Part shown: one piece after another, positions 8,965-17,628 of the stretch
How the letters are laid out: every line of letters begins with the position of its first letter
How positions within the stretch are numbered: position 1 is the stretch's first letter
Assembly (NCBI GenBank): GCA_964464965.1
Contig: CAYXHM010000002.1
Span: 434,001 to 498,000, forward strand
Length of the DNA stretch: 64,000 nucleotides
DNA from: UBA5543 sp964464965
GTDB lineage: Bacteria; Bacteroidota; Bacteroidia; Chitinophagales; Chitinophagaceae
Direction of reading: 5' to 3'
Notes under the pieces: generated by a model
Database searches by the model: none
What the model saw: only the letters and a program-made list of their open reading frames with translations
What the model was told of the DNA's origin: nothing
Program-made: the position numbers and the translations under genes

Positions 8965-10056
8965 TTATTTCTTCTTCAGCTCAAGTATAGTATGCACCTG
9001 GCCTATGTTGTCTTTTTGTGTTACTATTTCAAAACCTGCTTTATCAATCAGTTGTAGAAACACTTTGCTGTCATACATCTGGCTATTGCCATTGGCCATA
9101 GTGGTGAAGTAGAGGGATGTCATCTGCAAACTGAAGGCAGAAGCTTCAAACCTTTGCCTGTCCCAGAACAGTTCATTTATATATACACGGCCACCATCGT
9201 TCAATGCGCGGTAGCATTTCTCCAGTATAAACACCACCTCATCATCAGAAAAACAATCCAGGAACTGGCTCATCCAGATAATGTCGTAACCTGTTGGCAA
9301 TTCTGAATTTTTATCCAGTACATTACGTTCGTGGTACTGTACCCGGCTGCTAAATCCTGCTTCAGCAATATTCTTCTCTGCTACTTTTAGTTGTATGCCA
9401 AGATCAACCAGGCCCAGTTCCACTTCTCTGTTATAGTTAAGGCAGGTAAGCGAAAACTTGCCTGTGTTGGCGCCAATGTCCATTATTTTTTTGGGCTGAT
9501 GCTCAAATATCATGGGCATCGCTTCGGGGAAAGTGTGGTCGCTGTAATAATGGTCAAAGTCAAACCAGCTTTTCTTTGCAGGCTCCGGCAACATAGAAAG
9601 CCCCTGGTAGATGGTAGGCCATTCGCCAAGATATTTTAAACCTTCCGGCTTGCTGTTGGCAATAGATTTGTCCAGTTCTTTTGCCCCTTCATAACATACG
9701 TCGCGCATAAAATCTGTATTGACGCGGGTCATATTATCATTCAGGAAAAAGTGCCCTGTTTTTGATAAGGAGTATTTATCATCCTTGCACAACACGAGGC
9801 CAATGCCCAAAGCAGCTTCCAGCAATATACGTACGCCGTAATGCGACATATTTACCTTTCCCACTACATCTTCAAGGCTTATCCCATCCTGCCTGGCTGC
9901 TTCTACAGTGCTTAAAATACCGCTATCGCGCAATATGACGGAGGCATTGAATATATAGGGTGCAAAAGCAATAAATTGAGCATGAGAAATAGCGTCCAGT
10001 GCAGACCGCTTTTCTTTTTCAAATAGTCCCGGTTTAGGGGCGATTGTTTCAGACAT
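8965..10056 (-). CDS. SAM-dependent methyltransferase (pigment-cluster O-methyltransferase type)
   Basis: About 363 residues. An N-terminal helical dimerisation/winged-helix region (about 1-150, with SAMSHYG-like helices around SHYGVRILLEAAL) is followed by a class I Rossmann domain with DIGANTGKFSLTCL as the SAM-binding motif and WMSQFLDCFSDDE as a post-motif. It resembles plant-type O-methyltransferases (Methyltransf_2 layout). As first gene of the five-gene pigment-like set it probably methylates the aromatic ring or its hydroxyl. The ATG at 10056 was preferred over an in-frame TTG at 10065. A promoter-like TATTTTTG lies on this strand at 10079-10086, so the operon likely starts here. Confidence 0.87.
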   Translation of the reverse strand: MSETIAPKPGLFEKEKRSALDAISHAQFIAFAPYIFNASVILRDSGILSTVEAARQDGISLEDVVGKVNMSHYGVRILLEAALGIGLVLCKDDKYSLSKTGHFFLNDNMTRVNTDFMRDVCYEGAKELDKSIANSKPEGLKYLGEWPTIYQGLSMLPEPAKKSWFDFDHYYSDHTFPEAMPMIFEHQPKKIMDIGANTGKFSLTCLNYNREVELGLVDLGIQLKVAEKNIAEAGFSSRVQYHERNVLDKNSELPTGYDIIWMSQFLDCFSDDEVVFILEKCYRALNDGGRVYINELFWDRQRFEASAFSLQMTSLYFTTMANGNSQMYDSKVFLQLIDKAGFEIVTQKDNIGQVHTILELKKK

Positions 10057-10078
10057 AGCTTTCAAATCAATAATCCCT

Positions 10079-10086
10079 CAAAAATA
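10079..10086 (-). promoter_or_regulatory. Candidate -7 element for the pigment-type operon
   Basis: On the minus strand the sequence reads TATTTTTG, matching the Bacteroidota -7 pattern TAnnTTTG, 22 bases before the methyltransferase ATG. No clear TTTG is found at the usual -33 distance, so it may be weak or need an activator. It lies between the cytochrome c stop and the methyltransferase start. Confidence 0.4.
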
Positions 10087-10105
10087 ACACAATAATTCTA
10101 ACACG

Positions 10106-10477
10106 CTATTTTGCTATATATCCCAATATGTCGCGGATATCCTGGTCTGTAAGATGCGGCATAGGCGTCATTAACGCGTTGTTCCATTCCTTAGCCACTT
10201 GCACCGCCCTCGGGTCACCACTTTCTATGGTTTCGCGGGCATTACGGATGAATTTAGTGATGCGTGCCGTATCATTATCCCAACGTGCAAGTGAACCTTT
10301 AAGTGCGGGCCCTATCCGGTCTTCAGCCACACCGTGGCATTGCATGCAGTAGTTGTTAAACAACTGTTCGCCCTTTGGCTTTTGTATGTCTGCTGTACTT
10401 TCTTCTGCAGGCTTTTCTTCCCCGCATGAAAACAGGAATAATATTGCCATCACAGGCAACAATAAGGCGTATCTCAT
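10106..10477 (-). CDS. Small lipoprotein c-type cytochrome
   Basis: About 123 residues. A hydrophobic leader ends in LFLFSCGEE, a lipobox-type site that would place the protein on a membrane as a lipoprotein. The mature part has one covalent heme site, CMQCHG, and a late TPMPHLTDQDIRDILGYI segment typical of class I cytochrome c with a Met axial ligand. It would shuttle electrons in the periplasm; the partner is unknown. The ATG at 10477 is chosen because it gives a standard leader; a GTG at 10489 would overlap the signal peptidase gene. It starts 4 bases after the lepB stop and is likely co-transcribed with it. Confidence 0.87.
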   Translation of the reverse strand: MRYALLLPVMAILFLFSCGEEKPAEESTADIQKPKGEQLFNNYCMQCHGVAEDRIGPALKGSLARWDNDTARITKFIRNARETIESGDPRAVQVAKEWNNALMTPMPHLTDQDIRDILGYIAK

Positions 10478-10481
10478 ATTA

Positions 10482-11669
10482 CTATTCACTTAAGTGTTTC
10501 ACACTGCGGAACAGGCGGTTCCACCTCAGGCCATTTTCATGGCTCAGCCATACGAATGATGCTTTACCCACTACATGGTCGATAGGTACAAAACCCCAAT
10601 AGCGTGAGTCGGCAGAGTTATGCCTGTTGTCACCCATCATCCAGTAATAGTTCATTTTGAATGTATAAGATGTAATCTCTTTACCATCTATAAAAAATTT
10701 ACCGCCTCGCTCTTCAAAATTATTTTTCTCATATATCTGTATCAGGCGGCGGTATATGGCTATGTTTTGCGGTGTAAGCTGTACTGTAGCACCTTCTTTA
10801 GGTATCACCAGGGGGCCATAGTTATCTTTATTCCATTTATAGTTAGCCGTATCGTAAGGGAATACCCATGCACCAGGACTTTGCGGAATATATCCTTTAG
10901 GGTCATTCAATGCGGCTACATCAGTTACCTGCGGTTGTTTTCTCACCAGTTCCACTTTATCATTTGGCAGTGTATATATATACTGGTTGTTACCAAAAAT
11001 AGCAGGCTGGTCAATATCGTTTTCTTCCAGGAAATCTGCTGACAGCCCCAATCCGCTGGTCACAACCCTATAGGTACTTTGCGCGTGGGGGAATACTTCT
11101 CCCTTTTTCCCATTTATATATACAATACCATCGCGTATCTCTAGCTTATCTCCGGCTACTGCAACACAGCGTTTTATATAGTTATCTTTTTTATCTACAG
11201 GGCGTACCACTATTGTATTCATGCCCAACACAGCATTTCTGCCATATTCACGGCAAAGCGCGTAATAGTCCTGCTCCGGTGCTTCCTTTACCACCGTGTC
11301 GCCATTGGGAAAGTTGAAGACCACTATATCATTACGCTTCACATTACCTACACCCCAAAAACGGCGATAGTCCCATTGTACTGATTTGGTATAAGATTCC
11401 CCACCGAATATGGTGTTGTGCACCAATGGAACAGCAAGGGGCGTATTGGGTACACGCGGCCCATAAGCTACTTTGCTCACAAACAGGTAATCGTTTACCA
11501 GCAGGCTGCCTTCCATAGACCCTGTAGGTATAGTATATGCTTCTATAAAAAAAGTACGGATAAGCGTAGCTGCTACTATAGCAAATAAAGCAGCGTCAAA
11601 CCATTCGCGGAATATGCCTTTCTTTTTCTTCTCTTTTTGGTCTTTCTTTTTCCAGAATGCTAATCGCAT
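10482..11669 (-). CDS. lepB: Signal peptidase I
   Basis: 395 residues, longer than the Escherichia coli enzyme, as is usual in Bacteroidota because of insertions between the conserved boxes. A lysine-rich cytoplasmic start is followed by one membrane segment (about 25-42), then the catalytic serine in IPTGSMEGSL, the catalytic lysine in YIKRCVAVAGD and the closing MGDNRHNSADSRYWGFVP box. It removes signal peptides from exported proteins at the periplasmic face. Followed after 4 bases by a cytochrome c gene. A -7-type element on the same strand lies at 11694-11701. Confidence 0.95.
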   Translation of the reverse strand: MRLAFWKKKDQKEKKKKGIFREWFDAALFAIVAATLIRTFFIEAYTIPTGSMEGSLLVNDYLFVSKVAYGPRVPNTPLAVPLVHNTIFGGESYTKSVQWDYRRFWGVGNVKRNDIVVFNFPNGDTVVKEAPEQDYYALCREYGRNAVLGMNTIVVRPVDKKDNYIKRCVAVAGDKLEIRDGIVYINGKKGEVFPHAQSTYRVVTSGLGLSADFLEENDIDQPAIFGNNQYIYTLPNDKVELVRKQPQVTDVAALNDPKGYIPQSPGAWVFPYDTANYKWNKDNYGPLVIPKEGATVQLTPQNIAIYRRLIQIYEKNNFEERGGKFFIDGKEITSYTFKMNYYWMMGDNRHNSADSRYWGFVPIDHVVGKASFVWLSHENGLRWNRLFRSVKHLSE

Positions 11670-11693
11670 GAGGTAAGGAGTGTTTTAGAAGGT

Positions 11694-11723
11694 CAAAAGT
11701 AACAACTTCCGCCTCATTTCAAT
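11694..11723 (-). promoter_or_regulatory. Promoter for lepB-cytochrome c
   Basis: Read on the minus strand: ATTG at 11723-11720, 18 bases, then TACTTTTG at 11701-11694, fitting the Bacteroidota -33/-7 pattern. The lepB ATG follows 24 bases later. Confidence 0.5.
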
Positions 11724-11839
11724 GGTGTACAGTACAATACAGTATTAATTTTAACAATAAGATTTCTTAAAGACGGTTAAAATCAGCAACAGGGTGTTTG
11801 TAAATACTTTAGTAATTTGTCGCCCTAAACAGGCAAATT

Positions 11840-13219
11840 ATGGCTCGTCATATAACAATACTAGGTGCCGGACTGGTTGGCTCTCTTTTGGCCATCATTC
11901 TGAAAAAGAAAGGACATGAGGTAACTATATATGAACGCAGGCCCGACATGCGGAGTGCAAATTTATCTGCCGGCAAATCTATAAACCTGGCTATGAGCGA
12001 GCGTGGATGGCGTGCACTGGACCTTGCAGGCCTGAGGAAAGATATTGAAGAGATAGCCATACCCATGTATGGCCGCTACCTGCACCAGGCCGATGGCAGT
12101 TCTGCCTTTCAGCAATATGGTACCAATAACGAAGCTATATACTCTGTGAGTCGCGGAGAGCTGAATAAAAAATTAATGAGCCTTGCGGAAGAACAAGGTG
12201 TGAAAATACATTTTGAGCACAGGTGTAATAAAGTGGATGTGGCCGATAACAGGCTGCATATAGACAGGCTGGATGGCGGCAGTACTGTAGTGGAAGCTGA
12301 ACTGCTGTTTGGAGCGGATGGCGCCTTCTCCGCTCTGCGCAACAGCTATAGCTATATGGACAGGGTAGATGCCCGCCACTTTTACCTGAAGCATGGCTAT
12401 AAGGAACTGGCTATACCACCGGTAGATGGTAAAGTGCAACTGGAAGAAAATGGCCTGCATATATGGCCACGCAAAAATTTTATGATGATTGCCCTGCCCA
12501 ATACTGATAGTAATTTTACCTGTACGCTCTTTTTGCCTTTTGAAGGGGAAGTTTCTTTTGAACAACTGCAGACAGAAGACGATGTAAAGGCTTTCTTCAA
12601 AGAACATTTTCCTGACGCAGTGCCTAAAATGCCTACGTTGGTGGAGGATTTCTTTACTAATCCAACTTCATCGCTTATTACCACGCATATTGAACCCTGG
12701 CACTATAAAGATAAGAGTGCATTGATAGGAGATGCTGCACATGCTATAGTCCCGTTTTACGGGCAGGGCATGAATGCCGGTTTTGAAGATTGCACTATAT
12801 TATCAGGACTGATAGATGAATACAAAGACGACTGGGCAACGATACTGAAGAAGTATGATGATACCCGGAAACCCAATGGTGACTCGGTAGCTGAACTGGC
12901 ACTGAAGAATTTTATAGAAATGCGGGATAAAGTAGCCGACCCGAAATTCCTTGAACGTAAGAAAATAGAAAAGGAATTGGTAAAACGCTACCCTAAAGAG
13001 TTCATATCAGTCTATGAAATGGTATCTTTCAGCCATACACCCTACAAAACGGCCATCAGTTGCATAGAAGCGCAGGATGAACTGCTGGGGACTATTATGG
13101 ACAAAGGTGACTTTTTTGAAAATATAGCACAACAATCTTTTTCACAGCAACTAGACAACTGGATGGCAGCTTATCATAAGTCTGTGCAGCAACTGGACTT
13201 TGGTAATGGCAATAAGTAA
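11840..13219 (+). CDS. kmo: Kynurenine 3-monooxygenase
   Basis: 459 residues. It hydroxylates kynurenine to 3-hydroxykynurenine using FAD, NADPH and oxygen, a step toward NAD (de novo, from tryptophan) or tryptophan breakdown. Visible features: FAD-binding GAGLVGSLLA at the N terminus, ERRPDMR, INLAMSERGWRAL, the GADGAFSALR motif around residue 155 and LIGDAAHAIVPFYGQGMNAGFED binding the FAD phosphate. The C terminus holds a helical region rather than a strong membrane anchor. No other kynurenine-pathway gene (dioxygenase, kynureninase, 3-hydroxyanthranilate dioxygenase) is in the window. Its 3' end overlaps recJ by 14 bases, so the two are probably translated from one mRNA without functional relation. 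Confidence 0.93.
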   Translation: MARHITILGAGLVGSLLAIILKKKGHEVTIYERRPDMRSANLSAGKSINLAMSERGWRALDLAGLRKDIEEIAIPMYGRYLHQADGSSAFQQYGTNNEAIYSVSRGELNKKLMSLAEEQGVKIHFEHRCNKVDVADNRLHIDRLDGGSTVVEAELLFGADGAFSALRNSYSYMDRVDARHFYLKHGYKELAIPPVDGKVQLEENGLHIWPRKNFMMIALPNTDSNFTCTLFLPFEGEVSFEQLQTEDDVKAFFKEHFPDAVPKMPTLVEDFFTNPTSSLITTHIEPWHYKDKSALIGDAAHAIVPFYGQGMNAGFEDCTILSGLIDEYKDDWATILKKYDDTRKPNGDSVAELALKNFIEMRDKVADPKFLERKKIEKELVKRYPKEFISVYEMVSFSHTPYKTAISCIEAQDELLGTIMDKGDFFENIAQQSFSQQLDNWMAAYHKSVQQLDFGNGNK

Positions 13220-14915
13220 ACGATGGACAGTTAAAACCGCTAATGAGCAGGATGTAGCAAAACTACATACAGCCCTTGGGGTAAGCCCGATATTATGCCG
13301 GCTGCTGGTGTTGCGAGGTATAACTGACTACGATACAGCAAAAAATTATTTCAGGCTGTCACTTTCTCACCTGCACGACCCCATGTTGATGCTGGGTATG
13401 AAAGAAGCGGTTGCGCGTATAACAGATGCTATAGAATGGCATGAAAAGATACTGGTGTATGGCGACTACGATGTAGATGGTACCACGGCTGTGGCTACTG
13501 TGTATTCCTTCCTGCGTAAAAATTATACAGGCCACCTGGCATATTACATACCACACCGCGAGCGGGAGGGCTACGGTGTATCTAAAGCAGGTATTGAATA
13601 TGCTAAAGAACATGGCTATACTTTAATGATAACACTTGACTGTGGTATAAAATCTACTGAGCTGGTTAAGTATGCCAAGACATGCGGCATAGACGTTATT
13701 ATCTGCGACCACCACACGCCCGATGATGTATTGCCCCCGGCAGTTGCCATTCTGAACCCCAAACAAAAAGATTGTAACTATCCTTACAAAGAGCTTTCCG
13801 GTTGTGGCATAGGTTTTAAACTGGTGTGTGCTTTGGCAAAACACTGGAAGCTTCCTGAAGAAGAAGCCTATCAATATTTAGACCTGGTAGCCACCAGCAT
13901 AGCGGCAGATATAGTGCCTATAGATGGCGAGAACCGCGTGCTGGCACATTTCGGCTTACAGAAAGTTAATGAAAATCCATCGCCGGGGATACGCACCTTA
14001 AAACAACTGGCAGATGTAAAGCGTAACCTTTCAATATCAGACCTTGTGTTTGTAATAGGGCCACGCGTGAATGCAGCCGGCAGAATGGATGATGCCCGCA
14101 AAGCGGTTGACCTGTTTATAGAAGAAGATGCAACTAAAATTATTGAGTTGGCGGAAGCGCTGCACTCAGACAACTTCGACCGGAAAGAAGTAGATAAGAC
14201 CACCACGGAAGAAGCGCTGGCCATGTTGCAAAACGATATGGTTTTACAACAGCGTAAATCAACAGTGCTGTACCAGTCGCATTGGCACAAAGGTGTAGTA
14301 GGCATTGTGGCTTCACGACTGATAGACCATTATTACCGCCCCACAATAGTGCTTACCAAGAGCAATGAAAAGGTAACGGGTTCTGCACGTTCTGTAAGCG
14401 GTTATAATATATACGATGCGATACATGAGTGCCGCGACCTGCTTGAAAATTACGGCGGTCACTTTTATGCAGCAGGTATGACTATGCACCCGGATAATGT
14501 CACCGCCTTCGTGCAGAAGTTTGAGACAGTAGTATCAGGCAGTATAGCGCCGCATCTTTTGGTGCCCGAGGTAGAAATAGATGCAGAAATAAAGCTGGCA
14601 GATATCAGGCAGCCTTTTTACAATATCTTAAAACAACTGGAACCATTTGGCCCTGCTAATATGCGGCCTGTATTTCTCACCCGCCGCGTATACGATTTCA
14701 GGGGTAATTCCCGGGTTGTGAAAGAACAGCACCTGCGGTTGGTAATACATCAGCACGGCGGAATAACCATTGATGGCATAGGTTTTGGCATGGCGGATAA
14801 ATACCCCATTGTAACACAAGGGCCTTTTGATATTGTATATACGCTGGACGAGAATGAATACAATGGCAAAACATCATTGCAGATGCGCATCATAGATATA
14901 AAACCTGCGATTTAG
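13206..14915 (+). CDS. recJ: Single-stranded-DNA-specific exonuclease RecJ
   Basis: 569 residues. A 5'-3' ssDNA exonuclease of recombination and mismatch repair. The DHH domain shows YGDYDVDGTTAV (metal-binding aspartates), DCGI and the signature CDHHTPDD; the DHHA1 domain has VGIVASRL and the GGHFYAAGM box near residue 420, followed by an OB-like end. The ATG at 13206 lies inside the end of kmo, in another frame; a TTG at 13200 would add two residues. Length is normal for the family. Confidence 0.94.
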   Translation: MAISKRWTVKTANEQDVAKLHTALGVSPILCRLLVLRGITDYDTAKNYFRLSLSHLHDPMLMLGMKEAVARITDAIEWHEKILVYGDYDVDGTTAVATVYSFLRKNYTGHLAYYIPHREREGYGVSKAGIEYAKEHGYTLMITLDCGIKSTELVKYAKTCGIDVIICDHHTPDDVLPPAVAILNPKQKDCNYPYKELSGCGIGFKLVCALAKHWKLPEEEAYQYLDLVATSIAADIVPIDGENRVLAHFGLQKVNENPSPGIRTLKQLADVKRNLSISDLVFVIGPRVNAAGRMDDARKAVDLFIEEDATKIIELAEALHSDNFDRKEVDKTTTEEALAMLQNDMVLQQRKSTVLYQSHWHKGVVGIVASRLIDHYYRPTIVLTKSNEKVTGSARSVSGYNIYDAIHECRDLLENYGGHFYAAGMTMHPDNVTAFVQKFETVVSGSIAPHLLVPEVEIDAEIKLADIRQPFYNILKQLEPFGPANMRPVFLTRRVYDFRGNSRVVKEQHLRLVIHQHGGITIDGIGFGMADKYPIVTQGPFDIVYTLDENEYNGKTSLQMRIIDIKPAI

Positions 14916-15046
14916 TAGACAATAACTATAGTCGCAAACTCCCCTTTTTATTGTCGTTTTTACACAGCAACACTTACAAATGCATATCACACCTTTGTAT
15001 TGTAACAGTTACACTATTTTAAATAACCACTTAAAAAACAAAGACA

Positions 15047-15472
15047 ATGAGCAAGCCAATATATCCATGCCTTTGGTATGACAACAAAGCAAAAGAAGCG
15101 GCAGACTATTACTGCGGTATTTTTAAAGATTCAAAGATCATTTCTGAAAACCCGATGGTAGTCATCTTTGAACTGAATGGCCAGAAATTTATGGGACTGA
15201 ACGGCGGGCCTGAGTTTAATTTTACTGAAGCAGTGTCATTTGTTATAGAATGTGATACGCAGGAAGATATAGACCACTACTGGAACAGCCTTACTGCAAA
15301 TGGCGGCCAGGAAAGCATGTGTGGCTGGCTGAAGGACAAATACGGTATGTCGTGGCAGGTAGTGCCTGGTATGCTGGGCGAGTTGATGAGCAACCCCGAA
15401 AGTGGACAACGTGTGATGCAGGTGGTATTAAAATCCAAAAAACTGGTAATAGCCGATTTACAAAATGCATAG
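15047..15472 (+). CDS. VOC family protein (PhnB/3-demethylubiquinone methyltransferase-like)
   Basis: 141 residues. The repeats of the vicinal-oxygen-chelate fold are seen as IYPCLWYDNKAKEAADYYCGIF at the start and SFVIECDTQEDIDHYW in the middle, with GWLKDKYGMSWQVVP near the end. Proteins of this type are common in Bacteroidota and their substrates are mostly unknown, so no reaction is assigned. Single gene, followed by a bidirectional terminator. Confidence 0.85.
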   Translation: MSKPIYPCLWYDNKAKEAADYYCGIFKDSKIISENPMVVIFELNGQKFMGLNGGPEFNFTEAVSFVIECDTQEDIDHYWNSLTANGGQESMCGWLKDKYGMSWQVVPGMLGELMSNPESGQRVMQVVLKSKKLVIADLQNA

Positions 15473-15478
15473 TGCATA

Positions 15479-15506
15479 AAAAGCCACTCAAAAACGAGTG
15501 GCTTTT
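15479..15506. terminator. Bidirectional hairpin terminator between VOC gene and terC
   Basis: An 11-bp perfect stem (AAAAGCCACTC with GAGTGGCTTTT) and a 6-base loop, with A and T runs on the two sides. It lies between convergent genes and can serve both. Confidence 0.8.
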
Positions 15507-15536
15507 CTATTTGTATGTTTTGTATGAAATGCGTTG

Positions 15537-16313
15537 CTAGTCTTTGATGTTGAGTTGTACATTTTTCTGTTTCCCCCTCAACCTGATATTTAAAAATTCT
15601 ACGGTAAGAGAGAAGGCAAGGCATGAGTAAATAATGCCTTTGCTTACTTCCTGGTGGAAACCTCCCGCTATCAGTACCACGCCTATTACAATAAGGAATG
15701 TGAGTGCCAGCATCTGCAATGAAGGCTGTTTGTTCACCAGCCTCATAACAGGCCCTGCAAAAAGCATCATTACACCTATTGAGATGATTACGGCAATTAT
15801 CATGATGATAACGCTGTCCACCAGTCCTATTGCGGTAAGTATAGAGTCAAAAGAAAAGACGGCATCTATAAGTATGATCTGTAATAAAACAGGCCCCAGC
15901 TTCACCTTTACTTTTGTAGTTTTTTGCTCAGGTGTTTCCTCGTTGCTTCTCAGTTTATGGTTTATTTCCAGGGTACTCTTTACTATCAGGAACAGGCCGC
16001 CTGCAATCAGTATCAGGTCTTTATAGCTAAGTGCCAAACCTGTTTCGGATAAGCCACGTATAGCCGGCAGGGTAACAACAGGGTCTTTCAGCCCGATGAT
16101 CCAGTTAATTGCCAACAATAAACAAACCCTGAATACCATAGCCAGCAACAGGCCTGTGTTACGGGCTTTTCGCTGCACCTCTTCCGGCAATTTACCTGCA
16201 ACTATGGAGATGAAAATAATGTTGTCGATACCCAGTATTATTTCCAGGAAGCACAACGTAAGTAAGCTGACCCAGACTCCCGGGTCAGCAAAATCTGGCA
16301 TTACAAATTCCAT
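15537..16313 (-). CDS. TerC family integral membrane protein
   Basis: 258 residues with about seven hydrophobic segments. The family motif LEIILGIDNIIFISIVAGK near residue 20 and DAVFSFDSILTAIGL near residue 155 carry the paired acidic residues typical of TerC, thought to move manganese or other metal ions. A second ATG at 16301 would shorten the protein by four residues. It follows the DedA gene by 18 bases on the same strand and they are likely one operon. The tellurite link is historical; metal export is the better-supported role. Confidence 0.9.
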   Translation of the reverse strand: MEFVMPDFADPGVWVSLLTLCFLEIILGIDNIIFISIVAGKLPEEVQRKARNTGLLLAMVFRVCLLLAINWIIGLKDPVVTLPAIRGLSETGLALSYKDLILIAGGLFLIVKSTLEINHKLRSNEETPEQKTTKVKVKLGPVLLQIILIDAVFSFDSILTAIGLVDSVIIMIIAVIISIGVMMLFAGPVMRLVNKQPSLQMLALTFLIVIGVVLIAGGFHQEVSKGIIYSCLAFSLTVEFLNIRLRGKQKNVQLNIKD

Positions 16314-16331
16314 ATTACAGTATTCTTATGA

Positions 16332-17021
16332 TTATACCTTATCATTCGTTGTGGTGATTTCGTCAGCCGTTGGTACAGGTATTACTATTTCTTTTTTACC
16401 ACTCACCAGTTTTATGATAACAGGCAGTAGTGGCAATACAATAATAGCCAGTACAATCTTTTCCAAGTTGTCTTTTACCCATGCGTTTTCTCCTAAAAGA
16501 AAACCTGCAGTCACCAGGCTTCCTACCCATGCAAATGAACCAATTATGTTATACAAAGAAAACTTGCGATTGTTCATTTTTACCATTCCGGCTACAATAG
16601 GTGCAAATGTTCTTATTATAGGCAGGAAACGCGCCAGCACTATCGCACCGCCACCTCTCTTCTCATAAAATTCCTTTGCACGATGCAGGTATTTCTTTTT
16701 AAATAGCCAGGTATCTTTCCTTTTCAGCAAAATATCGCCCGATCGTCTGCCAAACCAATAGCCTACAAAATTGCCTATGATACCGGCCAGGGAAATAAGC
16801 AGCACCCAGTATAGCAAATTAAGTACAGGAGCGACATCAGGCGCGAGTATATTGGCAATGATCATGCCCGTGATGAACAACAACGAATCTCCCGGCAGGA
16901 AAAAGCCGACAAACAACCCTGTTTCGGCAAATACGATAAATAATACTACATACAAGCCACCATGCGCCATGATCCAATCAGGGCTGGTAAGATTGTGTAA
17001 AAATGCTACTAATTCTGACAT
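16332..17021 (-). CDS. DedA family membrane protein
   Basis: 229 residues. The early FAETGLFVGFFLPGDSLLF segment and later GRRSGDILLKR and RFLPIIRTFAPIVAGM are the core DedA motifs, with a basic-residue pair next to the conserved proline. DedA proteins act as lipid-carrier flippases (undecaprenyl phosphate or phospholipid) in the inner membrane. The C-terminal tail has an extra membrane helix and a short charged end. First gene of the likely dedA-terC operon. Confidence 0.92.
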   Translation of the reverse strand: MSELVAFLHNLTSPDWIMAHGGLYVVLFIVFAETGLFVGFFLPGDSLLFITGMIIANILAPDVAPVLNLLYWVLLISLAGIIGNFVGYWFGRRSGDILLKRKDTWLFKKKYLHRAKEFYEKRGGGAIVLARFLPIIRTFAPIVAGMVKMNNRKFSLYNIIGSFAWVGSLVTAGFLLGENAWVKDNLEKIVLAIIVLPLLPVIIKLVSGKKEIVIPVPTADEITTTNDKV

Positions 17022-17155
17022 GTTTGTATTGATATTTATGGAAATGATGCAACGCTTATAGCGGATGCATGATATATGCGCACGCGTTGCGTTAATTATT
17101 AATTAAGGAAATGTTCTTTCCTATTACCTAAAGGATAGTATGTTTTGCACTGACG

Positions 17156-17545
17156 CTAAAACAATGTGTAACGAAACAGGAATGCATAATAGGCAGGGCG
17201 TATTATGCGGAAATGGGGAATAATTTTATTTAATGAACTAACTATAGGGTAGTTACATTGTTGCACGACATCATAAGATAATATTGCTGTAGGCAATTTC
17301 ATCTTTACTTTTTGCCTTGTAGTGATGTGGCCATCATCAGTATGATTTGCAGCTGCACTATGTAAAGACTCAACAGGCTTTTCCTGGTGTTCTGAAATAT
17401 GCAAAGTAGCCTGCGTGGCAATGCTGAAAAGGCCGGCAGACTGTGCCTGCCCGCGTCTTACCAATAATGATGAGCCTATGATACATACTGCCACAACAAC
17501 CCCGCAGAGGCTTAATTGTATAGCGGTATGTTTTTTTATCTGCAT
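17156..17545 (-). CDS. Hypothetical small membrane-anchored protein
   Basis: About 129 residues. A basic start (MQIKKHTAIQ) is followed by one hydrophobic segment (LSLCGVVVAVCIIGSSLLV), then a polar region with several histidines and lysines and a tyrosine/phenylalanine-rich C terminus. The layout suggests a single-pass protein with a periplasmic tail. I recognise no family. The ATG at 17545 is favoured because a TAGCTTTG element on this strand lies 27 bases before it; the frame could extend upstream but then would include that element. It could still be a spurious frame. Confidence 0.45.
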   Translation of the reverse strand: MQIKKHTAIQLSLCGVVVAVCIIGSSLLVRRGQAQSAGLFSIATQATLHISEHQEKPVESLHSAAANHTDDGHITTRQKVKMKLPTAILSYDVVQQCNYPIVSSLNKIIPHFRIIRPAYYAFLFRYTLF

Positions 17546-17571
17546 GTATCTCTGTTGCTCAGTTTGCGGTG

Positions 17572-17579
17572 CAAAGCTA
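17572..17579 (-). promoter_or_regulatory. Candidate -7 element before the small membrane protein
   Basis: TAGCTTTG on the minus strand, matching TAnnTTTG. The nearest TTTG upstream is only 15 bases away, shorter than usual. Confidence 0.35.
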
Positions 17580-17628
17580 AAGCAATAAACCAAGCAAAAA
17601 TGTTAAATGCAAACAATAATAGTATGTA

